A stretch of DNA of 64,000 bases from positions 1 to 64,000 of IMG/VR virus record IMGVR_UViG_3300029258_005166; one strand, written 5' to 3'. The translations under genes were made by a program, and so were the position numbers. Positions 23,171 to 30,507 of the stretch are shown piece after piece. Under the pieces are notes generated by a model. The model was given only the letters and a program-made list of their open reading frames with translations, did no database searches and had not been told where the DNA came from. Numbering within the stretch: the stretch's first letter is position 1; each line of letters opens with the position of its first letter. Source of the DNA: a virus.

Positions 23171-23917
23171 TTAATCAAAAATTTGGAGTTGAAGTTTCTC
23201 AGAAAGAAACTTGCTTTCTCCAAAATCCATTTCGAACCAGACGTTGTAGAGACCGCAATCTAATTCAAGAGCCGCCGTGTCGAGAAAGTAGTAGGCTTCG
23301 CCGTTTGTCCTCATCGGAACCGATTCGTTCTCCACTACCAGCCTCAAATCACGTTCTGCGGGTATGCAATCCCCACAAGCCATTTCGATGGTTATTTTTA
23401 AAGGCGTGGCAATAGCCAGAGCCTTATAGTATCGCTCCAAATCAGGGGCGGTGGGAACGTTAGGCCGAACATCTATGGTCAAATATTGTTTGGCCCCCAC
23501 TCGTATCCTGTTTGGTCTAAAACCAAAAGAGAAGTCATATAAAATTGGTTCGGGACCAGCGTACCACAAATCGGGCAACACGCACCATCGATTTTCTATG
23601 TGTGATTCCGGGTGATCCTCTTCAATTTCTAATTCCCAAACGTCGCGATAATCTCCAATCGTATAGACGGTATCATCTAAGGTGACGGTTACAGAGTATT
23701 CTCCTTCATCTTCGTGGGTCACTTGAGATCCCGGAATGGTTTCAATAAGTCGCCGTCCATCGGGATTTGACTCACTCACCAAATCGGGATCGAGGAAATA
23801 AATTTCGACTTGCTTGACCTCATGTACATCCTCTCGGTGATTCGAATTGTAAACATAAAGTCGAAGCTTTACCGTATCTCCTATAACCGGATTTTGTGTT
23901 CGTTCTCTAAAGGCCAT
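23171..23917 (-). CDS. Putative virion protein downstream of baseplate gene
   Basis: A 248-residue beta-rich protein. The plan (short beta segments, Asp/Pro turns, YDFSFGFRPNRIRVG) recalls Ig-like virion proteins but no family is certain. It is the last gene of a minus operon with a 62-aa protein and the gp26-like hub, so a baseplate or tail role is plausible. Ribosome site GAGAG upstream. Two Cys lie near residue 185. Confidence 0.6.
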   Translation of the reverse strand: MAFRERTQNPVIGDTVKLRLYVYNSNHREDVHEVKQVEIYFLDPDLVSESNPDGRRLIETIPGSQVTHEDEGEYSVTVTLDDTVYTIGDYRDVWELEIEEDHPESHIENRWCVLPDLWYAGPEPILYDFSFGFRPNRIRVGAKQYLTIDVRPNVPTAPDLERYYKALAIATPLKITIEMACGDCIPAERDLRLVVENESVPMRTNGEAYYFLDTAALELDCGLYNVWFEMDFGESKFLSEKLQLQIFD

Positions 23918-23926
23918 GACTTACTC

Positions 23927-24115
23927 TCAATTCTTAGTTTTTGCTTTTCGTTTCGCTGCTTCGATTGCTTCATTTTCCCGTTCTTTCTGCATAATGAATC
24001 GTTCTACGAGCCACTTGCGTTCGTTAATGGGCAAAGTCAAAGAGCTTTTTCTATCCATGTGAAAGTGATACATAAAAAAGAAGACCTCTTCCATTAGGTT
24101 CTTCCATAAATCCAT
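23927..24115 (-). CDS. Small protein in the baseplate operon, 62 aa
   Basis: Starts with a hydrophobic/aromatic segment (about 8-20), then LPINERKWLVERF and a charged helix. Cyanophage T4-like genomes often carry a tiny gene of this kind beside the hub gene, thought to help hub assembly; the resemblance is only in position and shape. Located 10 bases from each neighbour's end. Confidence 0.5.
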   Translation of the reverse strand: MDLWKNLMEEVFFFMYHFHMDRKSSLTLPINERKWLVERFIMQKERENEAIEAAKRKAKTKN

Positions 24116-24126
24116 ACTCGCTTTCT

Positions 24127-25284
24127 CTATTGTGTAGTTCTGTTCCCCTTCCTTGCCCGTGGGAAGAAAAAATTCGCTTCCAACGGCAGTTCGATATCAA
24201 AATCTTGCAAGGTATAAGGACTCTGAATCGTAACGGTTGTATTAACTCCGAAAGGTGGATTGCTCGTTACATCACGCATGTAAGCTACATCGCTGATCGG
24301 AAGTTTGCTCATAAGGGTCTGAATTTCCAGTCTGTTTGTCAGTCCTTCGATTTCTTGGATCAACAGGGACGTTCGATAGAGCAATGTGTCATCGGCCTGC
24401 CCACTCAAATCAAAGTTTTTAGCCCTATGGTCACGGTAGTTTTGAACTTCTTGTTCATCGCTGCCTCGGGCCAACCGATATGAGAACTGATAACCGGTCG
24501 ATGGCAAGACATCGGAAAGACTATCAAGTCCAAACTCAGGCGGACAGTAATCGACATACAGGCTGTTTAGATCTATTGTGGTGGCGAAAGTTTGATCTGT
24601 TTCGGGATCTCGCACCTCTACATCATAATCGGGTGTATAGGAAATGCCACGTAAATAAATTAGCATGTAGGTTCTATCCTGCGTCAAGAATCGCTCGGTA
24701 TCATATTTTTCTTGCAGACACCGATTGAAAATCATGTTGATTGCTTGACCCTTTCTGACAAATCTCGGTGTTGCCAGAATTTGTTCTTCTTCACCGGTCA
24801 TTGGACGAATATGCAACGTGCCATTTTGTGGTCCATCGTCTCCATCATAGAAAACCCCTCGCGAAGGAAGTTCGATGGGTTCATAGATAGCTTGGTCTTC
24901 GATACCCTTGATAAGTTCTTCAAGACGTTCGCTACCAGTAACACGCAAATTTGAGCTTTGTTGATGTAAACTTGATTGTCTCTTGACGGCCATTCTCCTG
25001 GTTTCACCAGGATTGACGGGCGGGACATTTCCCGCTTCTTTTTTGGCACGAACTTTTGCAAGGGCTTCTGCAAACTGGGGCGGTGCTTTTCCTGTCATTT
25101 GAATGTTACCCTCGTTTATCTCTCCTTCGGCTGCAACATTGGCTCTCATTCTAGCCATTTCTTCTAAGGCGGCACGATTTGCCGCTGGGCCGTCTGTTGA
25201 GGACTCGGGAGAACTCTCCGATGCTGCATTGAGTTCGGCTGGATCTATTGGCTTTCTTTCTGGTTTAAAGGTATCTTCCGGCAT
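24127..25284 (-). CDS. gp26: Baseplate hub protein, gp26-like (T4 baseplate family)
   Basis: 385 residues. The N-terminal ~130 are disordered-looking; residues ~145-330 carry the family core with LPSRGVFYDGDDG and IRPMTGEEEQIL, as in cyanophage T4-type hub proteins. It should form part of the central hub of the baseplate. AGGAGG lies 6 bases before the ATG. First gene of the operon, divergent from 25324. Confidence 0.82.
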   Translation of the reverse strand: MPEDTFKPERKPIDPAELNAASESSPESSTDGPAANRAALEEMARMRANVAAEGEINEGNIQMTGKAPPQFAEALAKVRAKKEAGNVPPVNPGETRRMAVKRQSSLHQQSSNLRVTGSERLEELIKGIEDQAIYEPIELPSRGVFYDGDDGPQNGTLHIRPMTGEEEQILATPRFVRKGQAINMIFNRCLQEKYDTERFLTQDRTYMLIYLRGISYTPDYDVEVRDPETDQTFATTIDLNSLYVDYCPPEFGLDSLSDVLPSTGYQFSYRLARGSDEQEVQNYRDHRAKNFDLSGQADDTLLYRTSLLIQEIEGLTNRLEIQTLMSKLPISDVAYMRDVTSNPPFGVNTTVTIQSPYTLQDFDIELPLEANFFFPRARKGNRTTQ

Positions 25285-25323
25285 ATTGCCTCCTTTTGAA
25301 AATTCGAATCACGTTAATCTTAT

Positions 25324-25695
25324 ATGAGTACAGTGGACCTAAATCTAAACAACGTCGAGGAAGTTATCTTTCGGGATAAAAAGTTGCAAAATCTCCTGCC
25401 CGAATTTAAGGATTTATTCAACCAATGGAAGTTCGCCATGACCACCCCCGGATTTGGGGCCTTGGCAAAACGGACCCGGATGGATTTCCTAAACAAGTTG
25501 ACACCGGAGCATCTGAATATCCTTCAAAGGTATTTCGGATCTCAAGTATTGGTAGACAAAATGAATTACCATACAATCCTGAATTACCACTTCAATTTAG
25601 AGGAAGTTGACACTGAACTAAATAGAGTGGAGGGATTTCAGAACTTCAGTGTATTTAGGGATGAAACTCACCTCTATATATCCTTTTGGCGATGA
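25324..25695 (+). CDS. Hypothetical protein, 123 aa
   Basis: A soluble helical protein with no Cys and no recognised domain. There is no Shine-Dalgarno in the short gap before the ATG (ttaatcttatATG), so it may be leaderless or use a weak site. First of four plus-strand genes lying between structural operons. Confidence 0.55.
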   Translation: MSTVDLNLNNVEEVIFRDKKLQNLLPEFKDLFNQWKFAMTTPGFGALAKRTRMDFLNKLTPEHLNILQRYFGSQVLVDKMNYHTILNYHFNLEEVDTELNRVEGFQNFSVFRDETHLYISFWR

Positions 25696-25708
25696 TTTTG
25701 GGGGAAAA

Positions 25709-26044
25709 ATGATGACATTATCACTCGGCACTCTGCTGCTTTTTGGTTGTGCGGTGATCGGCTTTACGAACATTGTAGTTGATCCTGCCACGATTTTTGA
25801 GCCTATACGAAAGAAAGTAAAAGCTTGGGCCGAAAATGGATCAAAACTGGCCCAATTTTTCGACCATATGTGGGCCTGCTATCAATGCACTGGGTTTTGG
25901 GTAGGTATAATTTGTGGTTTCATTTTAATTAGTTGGAATCCACTGATCGTCTTTGCTTGCGGAGTCGCTGGCAGTTATATAGCGACCTGGGGTGCCACAC
26001 ATTTAACCTATCTTGAAGCCCAGTCAGTTATTTTGGAGAAATAA
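25709..26044 (+). CDS. Membrane protein with CYQCTGFW motif (DUF1360-like)
   Basis: 111 residues with an N-terminal membrane helix and two more at about 55-85. The core CYQCTGFWVGII matches small membrane proteins of the DUF1360 type, whose function is unknown. GGGGG lies about 5 bases before the ATG at 25709. The following gene starts directly after the stop. Confidence 0.65.
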   Translation: MMTLSLGTLLLFGCAVIGFTNIVVDPATIFEPIRKKVKAWAENGSKLAQFFDHMWACYQCTGFWVGIICGFILISWNPLIVFACGVAGSYIATWGATHLTYLEAQSVILEK

Positions 26045-26416
26045 ATGACTCAGTATCACAAACTGCATTGTGAAATTTGCAATTGGACAAAAGTAACTGA
26101 TGAAACCGGATTAAATCTCTATGAAGTCAAAAGATCGCCCGTACCCGCAGGTGTACCTTACTTAAATGAAAAGGGGAAGATAGTTACACCCAAGTCAATA
26201 CCACAACCCAGGAAATTTCGTTGCCCCAAGTGTGGTCGGATTCTGGGTGTGAAAGAGGCAGAAAATCCTCAAGAAAAGGTAGACCGATACCGACAAGAAT
26301 TGGCTGCCGAAGAAGAACGAAAACAATGGGAGACTTTGGAAGAGGAGGCAAGAAAACGATATGACCAAGCAAGGCTTGAGTACGAAAAAGAGCAAAATCA
26401 ACTTGATGGATATTAA
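26045..26416 (+). CDS. Zinc-ribbon protein with coiled-coil tail
   Basis: 123 residues: CEIC and CPKC (about residues 9-12 and 60-63) should form one zinc ribbon, followed by an acidic/basic coiled coil of ~55 residues. It starts at the base after the previous stop and overlaps the next gene by 56 bases. Function unknown. Confidence 0.6.
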   Translation: MTQYHKLHCEICNWTKVTDETGLNLYEVKRSPVPAGVPYLNEKGKIVTPKSIPQPRKFRCPKCGRILGVKEAENPQEKVDRYRQELAAEEERKQWETLEEEARKRYDQARLEYEKEQNQLDGY

Positions 26417-26762
26417 AAAAGCTCTTCGTGATCCTAGATTTAGAAGTAGTTTGCCCGAAAGTTGCGATAAGGGGCTTTTAGAATACCTGTCGAATCCAGG
26501 CTGTCCCTGCAATATTCCTTTCTATCGAAAAATTCTTAACGAATGTCAGGAACAATTACAGAAATACTTCCCAGATCGGCAGATTACCAATGAAATAGAA
26601 GAAATCCAAAGGCTAGCCGAAAACCATTGGAGCGTTATAAATTGCAACATCAAAGAACTTGAAGCAAAATTGCATGCTCTGGCTCCCGGTCGCAAGCAAA
26701 TAGCTATAGCCAGATTTGAGGATCAGGTTACCGTCATTGTAAACGAGTTGGACTACCTATAA
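26361..26762 (+). CDS. Conserved phage-type hypothetical protein
   Basis: 133 residues, helical, with NPGCPCNIPFYRKIL in the middle, a pattern I associate with small unnamed T4-like phage proteins. A start at 26406 would avoid most of the overlap but has no ribosome site, whereas GAGGAGG precedes 26361 at long spacing. Ends 29 bases inside the convergent glycosyltransferase gene. Confidence 0.6.
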   Translation: MTKQGLSTKKSKINLMDIKKALRDPRFRSSLPESCDKGLLEYLSNPGCPCNIPFYRKILNECQEQLQKYFPDRQITNEIEEIQRLAENHWSVINCNIKELEAKLHALAPGRKQIAIARFEDQVTVIVNELDYL

Positions 26763-27666
26763 GTGTTCTGCTTCGAAGCAATTCGTTACAACTCTGTATC
26801 ATTTGTTCTGGATATTGGGCATATTTTTCTATTTCAATCGGCCACAGATCACCACCAAATCTTTTGGTGCCTAAAATCTTGCCATTTTCGTATAATTCTT
26901 TGGCTGTTTTGTAGTTGGATTGAGAATAATAAATGTCCCCTAACAAACACCAAAACTCAGCCATCAATGGTTGGTCGGCAATACAAAACAATATGTTTTG
27001 GGCCGACTCCTCGGCTTTCTTGAGAATGTACAACTGAACCCGTGCCAAATGATATCGTAGCATTACGGCAGATTTAGATTTTGAATCGAGAGAAAGATAG
27101 TGCTTTGCTCTAATCTCAAAAGATTCAAATTGTCCTTCTCTTAATAACTCCCAGGCATGGTAGTAATGAGGTTCGATTCGACTGGTGTTTTGTTCCCATC
27201 GCTCAATGAATTTCATCGCATTTGGATACTGCGGATCACCTCCCGACCAAATAATACCATCTTTTGATTTCGTTGCATTATTGTCTGTAAGAGTTTCATA
27301 AATGGGATTCGAGAAGTGTAAATTTCGCCAAAGCCGTATTTCGCGAGAAATAGCCTTTCCACGATAGACATCGAAATAACACGAACCGATTGCCTCACGG
27401 ATCGAGTCATAACCCGATACAAGTTTCTCCCAAGGATGGATGTAGAAATTCCAATCGTCTCCCAACAAACGATTCCTTATAGAGGAATAATCTTCGACCT
27501 TCCAAGGCCCATAAATTTTGGCACCAAAAGCCTCACAAATCTCTATTGATTCATCCTTGCAACCAAGATCTGCAACCCTGATTTCCGCATCCAAAGGCGA
27601 GAGAGAAGCCAAGGCCTCTCGTATGGTGCTTTCATTGTTCTTGACCAACAGTTGAATCGTTAGCAC
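26734..27666 (-). CDS. GT2-like glycosyltransferase with tetratricopeptide-like tail
   Basis: About 310 residues. The start (VLTIQLLVKNNESTI, EIRVADLGCKDESIEIC) is a GT2-like nucleotide-sugar domain, but the usual Asp-x-Asp is not clear and the domain is short. Residues ~190-290 form helical repeats (GDIYYSQSNYKTAKELYENG) like TPR. GTG 27666 follows GAGG at 9 bases; a TTG at 27693 is the alternative. It may be a compact glycosyltransferase guided by its TPR tail. Confidence 0.65.
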   Translation of the reverse strand: MLTIQLLVKNNESTIREALASLSPLDAEIRVADLGCKDESIEICEAFGAKIYGPWKVEDYSSIRNRLLGDDWNFYIHPWEKLVSGYDSIREAIGSCYFDVYRGKAISREIRLWRNLHFSNPIYETLTDNNATKSKDGIIWSGGDPQYPNAMKFIERWEQNTSRIEPHYYHAWELLREGQFESFEIRAKHYLSLDSKSKSAVMLRYHLARVQLYILKKAEESAQNILFCIADQPLMAEFWCLLGDIYYSQSNYKTAKELYENGKILGTKRFGGDLWPIEIEKYAQYPEQMIQSCNELLRSRTLIGSPTRLQ

Positions 27667-27817
27667 GGAACTTTTCCTCGATAAGATGTTCAAACGCAGC
27701 AGCTTCGTGGTCCTTTCCTAGCTTTTCATACTGAATTTTAGTTGCTTTATAGCCTTTTTCTGACCAAGGGCTCTCTAATATACTCAGCAATGCGTCAATT
27801 AACGGCGATGTTGTCAT
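27632..27817 (-). CDS. Small helical protein, 61 aa
   Basis: An acidic helical peptide with no recognised domain, upstream of and overlapping the GT2/TPR gene. Start and end are consistent with translational coupling. Function unknown. Confidence 0.5.
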   Translation of the reverse strand: MTTSPLIDALLSILESPWSEKGYKATKIQYEKLGKDHEAAAFEHLIEEKFRANDSTVGQEQ

Positions 27818-27894
27818 AACTTACAAGAGTGAATGAAAGAATTGAACGGCAAGAAATTGTCTAATAAACAGTATATATTTAACTCTTGGTGACC

Positions 27895-28437
27895 ATGGCA
27901 ACAGAATATCTCAATAACAAAGTTTTCGAGAACATTATTTCCAAGTTCCAGAAGACCAAAAAGCAAAAAGCTCGTTTCGAGCTAATAATAGAAGACTTGT
28001 CCGATACCATTCAACGAAAACGTCGTCGGAAAACCGTTACCGAGGCAAATCGTGCCAAATTGAAAGCAAACAAACAACTCTATCAGCAAGTAATCTCGGA
28101 TCACACAGTTACGAAAGATGACTTGGCCCTAGCCTTCCTTACTCTTTCCGAAAATCTCGTTCGATTTGCCAAATTCAATCTAATTGAACCCTCGGACGCA
28201 ATCCAAGAAGGAGTTATGATCTGTTTCGACAAAATAGATCGTTTCGATCCCAGAAAAGGGAAGGCTTTTAACTATATGACAACCTGTATTTTAAACCATT
28301 TCAGGCAATTGTATAGGACAGCCAGGAATTATAATGAACTAAAGAAGCGGTATTTGCGTCATTTACAGATAGCAGAGAAAATCATTATTAAGAATGGTAA
28401 GGAAATGACTAATTGGAACCATGGTTATGGATTTTAA
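27895..28437 (+). CDS. gp55: gp55-like sigma factor for late transcription
   Basis: A 180-residue sigma-region-2 protein. Its C-terminal half, with AIQEGVMICFDKIDRFDP, GKAFNYMTTCILNHF and RTARNYNELKKRY, closely matches cyanophage and T4 gp55, which directs host RNA polymerase to late promoters with only a TATAAATA -10 box. It lacks sigma region 4, as expected. I take the ATG at 27895; a GTG and TTG just upstream are alternatives. No terminator follows; a promoter for the next gene lies just after. Confidence 0.9.
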   Translation: MATEYLNNKVFENIISKFQKTKKQKARFELIIEDLSDTIQRKRRRKTVTEANRAKLKANKQLYQQVISDHTVTKDDLALAFLTLSENLVRFAKFNLIEPSDAIQEGVMICFDKIDRFDPRKGKAFNYMTTCILNHFRQLYRTARNYNELKKRYLRHLQIAEKIIIKNGKEMTNWNHGYGF

Positions 28438-28442
28438 ATGAG

Positions 28443-28471
28443 TTGATTGAGACTTTTAAGTGTGGTACAAT
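28443..28471 (+). promoter_or_regulatory. Candidate sigma70-type promoter
   Basis: TTGATT (28443-28448), 17-base spacer, TACAAT (28466-28471), 26 bases before the 78-aa gene and directly after gp55. Confidence 0.5.
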
Positions 28472-28496
28472 TAGAATACACTAACCTGGAAGGTCA

Positions 28497-28733
28497 ATGG
28501 GTAGTTACAATCTTACAGATTTATTAGAACAACAAGAATTGATACAGAAGTTGGTAGACAGAGGCCACGGAGAGCTAGTAGAGGCCCTCCTAGAGAACGA
28601 GAGCAAAGTCTATACGAAAAAAGGCAGACTCAATAAAAGTGGAGCTTGCCGTGTTCTTAAGTGGAAACCCAAACAATTAGAAGATGCTCTTGGTGAATGC
28701 CGTGAAATCCTAAGAAGCGAGTTTGACGACTAA
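28497..28733 (+). CDS. Conserved small phage protein beside gp55
   Basis: 78 residues, basic and helical (LVDRGHGELVEALLENES, KSGACRVLKWKPKQLEDAL). Cyanophage genomes carry a similar small gene; its role is unknown to me. Position beside gp55 makes a transcription role possible but nothing in the sequence proves it. It meets the last tail-tube gene tail to tail. Confidence 0.6.
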   Translation: MGSYNLTDLLEQQELIQKLVDRGHGELVEALLENESKVYTKKGRLNKSGACRVLKWKPKQLEDALGECREILRSEFDD

Positions 28734-29233
28734 CTCTCCAAATAGGCTCTGTCGTATCGAAGTTGCAAATCGACGGTACAGTATTCACTGTTACCCATGT
28801 CGAGTTCCCCCCACTCTATGCTCTGGGGCCATGCATTCTCGTATACCCACGTCTCCAAAATGGTCCCACAACCATCGTACATTTCTAGTCGTGCTTCTGG
28901 TTTCTTCCAGGTACTCGGAGGAGGAGCAATCCAATCCCCTGGCCGGGGGTCGTATTGCAATTTCAACCACTCGTAAATAGGATTTTGTTTTGTTTTTAAA
29001 TCATAAAGAGTAAGTGGTACGGGCTTCCATTCTGGTTTTCCAGCAAAGTAAATGGTCTCATTAAGGTGTTGGGCTTCAATTTCCTTGAACGAAATGCTCG
29101 GCCTAGCAGATTTGCTCGGCGGTAATGCATCTATTCCATCCACGGAAATACTCGGAATTTTAAGTTGCCAACGAAATCTCCGCTTAATACAAAACGAAAC
29201 ATCGCCTATTGGGCCTAGACCCATGTCAACCAT
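28730..29233 (-). CDS. gp19: Tail-tube-like protein, paralogue C
   Basis: 167 residues, third of three related gp19-type tube proteins. It starts MVDMGLGPIGDV like its neighbours and shares the GW(E/Q)-type end and LEMYDGCGTILETWVYEN with LNLYDGCGTILEEWLLGD of paralogue A. The C-terminal Cys-rich extension of A and B is absent here. Gp19 stacks as hexamers to make the inner tail tube. Paralogues suggest a specialised ring or a variant tube. Confidence 0.8.
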   Translation of the reverse strand: MVDMGLGPIGDVSFCIKRRFRWQLKIPSISVDGIDALPPSKSARPSISFKEIEAQHLNETIYFAGKPEWKPVPLTLYDLKTKQNPIYEWLKLQYDPRPGDWIAPPPSTWKKPEARLEMYDGCGTILETWVYENAWPQSIEWGELDMGNSEYCTVDLQLRYDRAYLES

Positions 29234-29245
29234 GAATACCTCGAT

Positions 29246-29863
29246 TTATATGATTACATTAGTTCTGGTGTCAGGAAAGTTTCCAGCCGATGCAGCAGAT
29301 TGTGATTCGCACGGTGTACAACATGCAGCAGGAACAAATTCTGGACATAGTGAACGATAGGACACTTGTGAATAACGTAGTGTTAGTTCAATAGTGCATT
29401 CTTCCGAATTAGCATAGTCGAGATCTCCCCATTGTATTCCGGTCGGCCAGACATCATTCAATATCCATTCTTCGACCGGTTCCCCACATCCATCGTAAAG
29501 CATGAGGATGGCCCGACCCGCGTAATCTCTACGAGAACTACCCATTCTCAAACGAATAGGATCAGTATATTCATAGACTGTTGCAAGCCAAGTATACAGT
29601 GGCAGATTATCTATAACGTTCGCTAGATCATAGTAGGTGACAGTGATCGTTTCCCAAGTGCCTTTTCCTGGAATCCAGGTCTTGCCGTGTAAGAAATTGA
29701 TTTCCGTTTCTTCTATCGAAATGTTAGGACGTGCAGCGAGCTTCACGTAGTCCTTAGGAACCGTGAGCCCTCCGCAAATATCGCTGATCTCTAAGGTATA
29801 GCGGAACTTTCTCTTAAAAACAGCATTGTCAAATCCGAGTTTACCCAAACCCATATTTATCAT
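29246..29863 (-). CDS. gp19: Tail-tube-like protein, paralogue B
   Basis: 205 residues. Strongly like paralogue A: shared KRKFR, KLAARPN(I/L)SIEETEIN, GKTWIPGKGTWETITVTYYD and NSEECTIELTLRYSQ blocks. It has an extra C-terminal ~20-residue tail with a CC and Cys pair. I took the ATG at 29863 (GAGGT at 8 bases); a longer frame runs through the hairpin. Part of the gp18-tube operon. Confidence 0.88.
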   Translation of the reverse strand: MINMGLGKLGFDNAVFKRKFRYTLEISDICGGLTVPKDYVKLAARPNISIEETEINFLHGKTWIPGKGTWETITVTYYDLANVIDNLPLYTWLATVYEYTDPIRLRMGSSRRDYAGRAILMLYDGCGEPVEEWILNDVWPTGIQWGDLDYANSEECTIELTLRYSQVSYRSLCPEFVPAACCTPCESQSAASAGNFPDTRTNVII

Positions 29864-29892
29864 GATGAGGCACCTCTTGAAAGAAATGAAAG

Positions 29893-29924
29893 GCCTGCTT
29901 TGCCGCAAATGCGGCAAAGCAGGC
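29893..29924 (-). terminator. Hairpin between tube paralogues A and B
   Basis: A perfect 15-base-pair stem with a 2-base loop, followed on the minus strand by CTTTC and ATTTC. It falls between paralogue A and paralogue B and may lower B and C expression relative to sheath and A. Confidence 0.7.
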
Positions 29925-29933
29925 AATAAGTCT

Positions 29934-30488
29934 CTAAACGCTGCAACCCTCGCAGCAGTTGCGGATTGTGCCACCGCATCGTGGGCTGTATTCGACTTTT
30001 CCGTAACGAAGCGTTAGTTCAACCGTGCATTCTTCAGAGTTTGAATAATCTAGATCTTGCCAGTTGATCGCTTGTGGCCACATATCGCCTAGCAGCCATT
30101 CCTCCAAGATAGTACCACAACCATCATACAGGTTCAAAATTCCTAGTCCTTCATACCCACTTCTAATGGTGGATTGTTTAAGTCCAACGCTGTCTGTGAA
30201 GTCATAAAGGGTGGCGATCCAACCCCATAAGTCTTGATTTGCTGCCCCCGCAACATCGTAGTAGGTAACCGTAATCGTTTCCCAAGTGCCCTTTCCTGGA
30301 ATCCAGGTCTTGCCATTCAGGTAGTTAATTTCAGTTTCTTCGATGCTTAGGTTGGGCCTTGCGGCGAGCTTAACAAAGTTCTTCGGAATACTTAGACCAC
30401 AAGGGCCGTAAATTTCGAACGTCCATCTGAACTTTCTCTTATGGATAATACTTGGGCCGCCTAGTTCTCCCAATCCCATATCTATCAT
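29934..30488 (-). CDS. gp19: Tail-tube protein, paralogue A
   Basis: 184 residues, the first tube gene after the sheath and the most likely main tube protein. It has the gp19-type plan: MIDMGLGELGG start, KRKFRWTFEI, long GTWETITVTYYD strand and a DLDYSNSEECTVELTLRYG end. The C-terminal tail has four Cys. AGGAG precedes the ATG. Located 20 bases after the sheath stop. Confidence 0.88.
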   Translation of the reverse strand: MIDMGLGELGGPSIIHKRKFRWTFEIYGPCGLSIPKNFVKLAARPNLSIEETEINYLNGKTWIPGKGTWETITVTYYDVAGAANQDLWGWIATLYDFTDSVGLKQSTIRSGYEGLGILNLYDGCGTILEEWLLGDMWPQAINWQDLDYSNSEECTVELTLRYGKVEYSPRCGGTIRNCCEGCSV

Positions 30489-30507
30489 GGTTATCTCCTA
30501 TTGTGTA

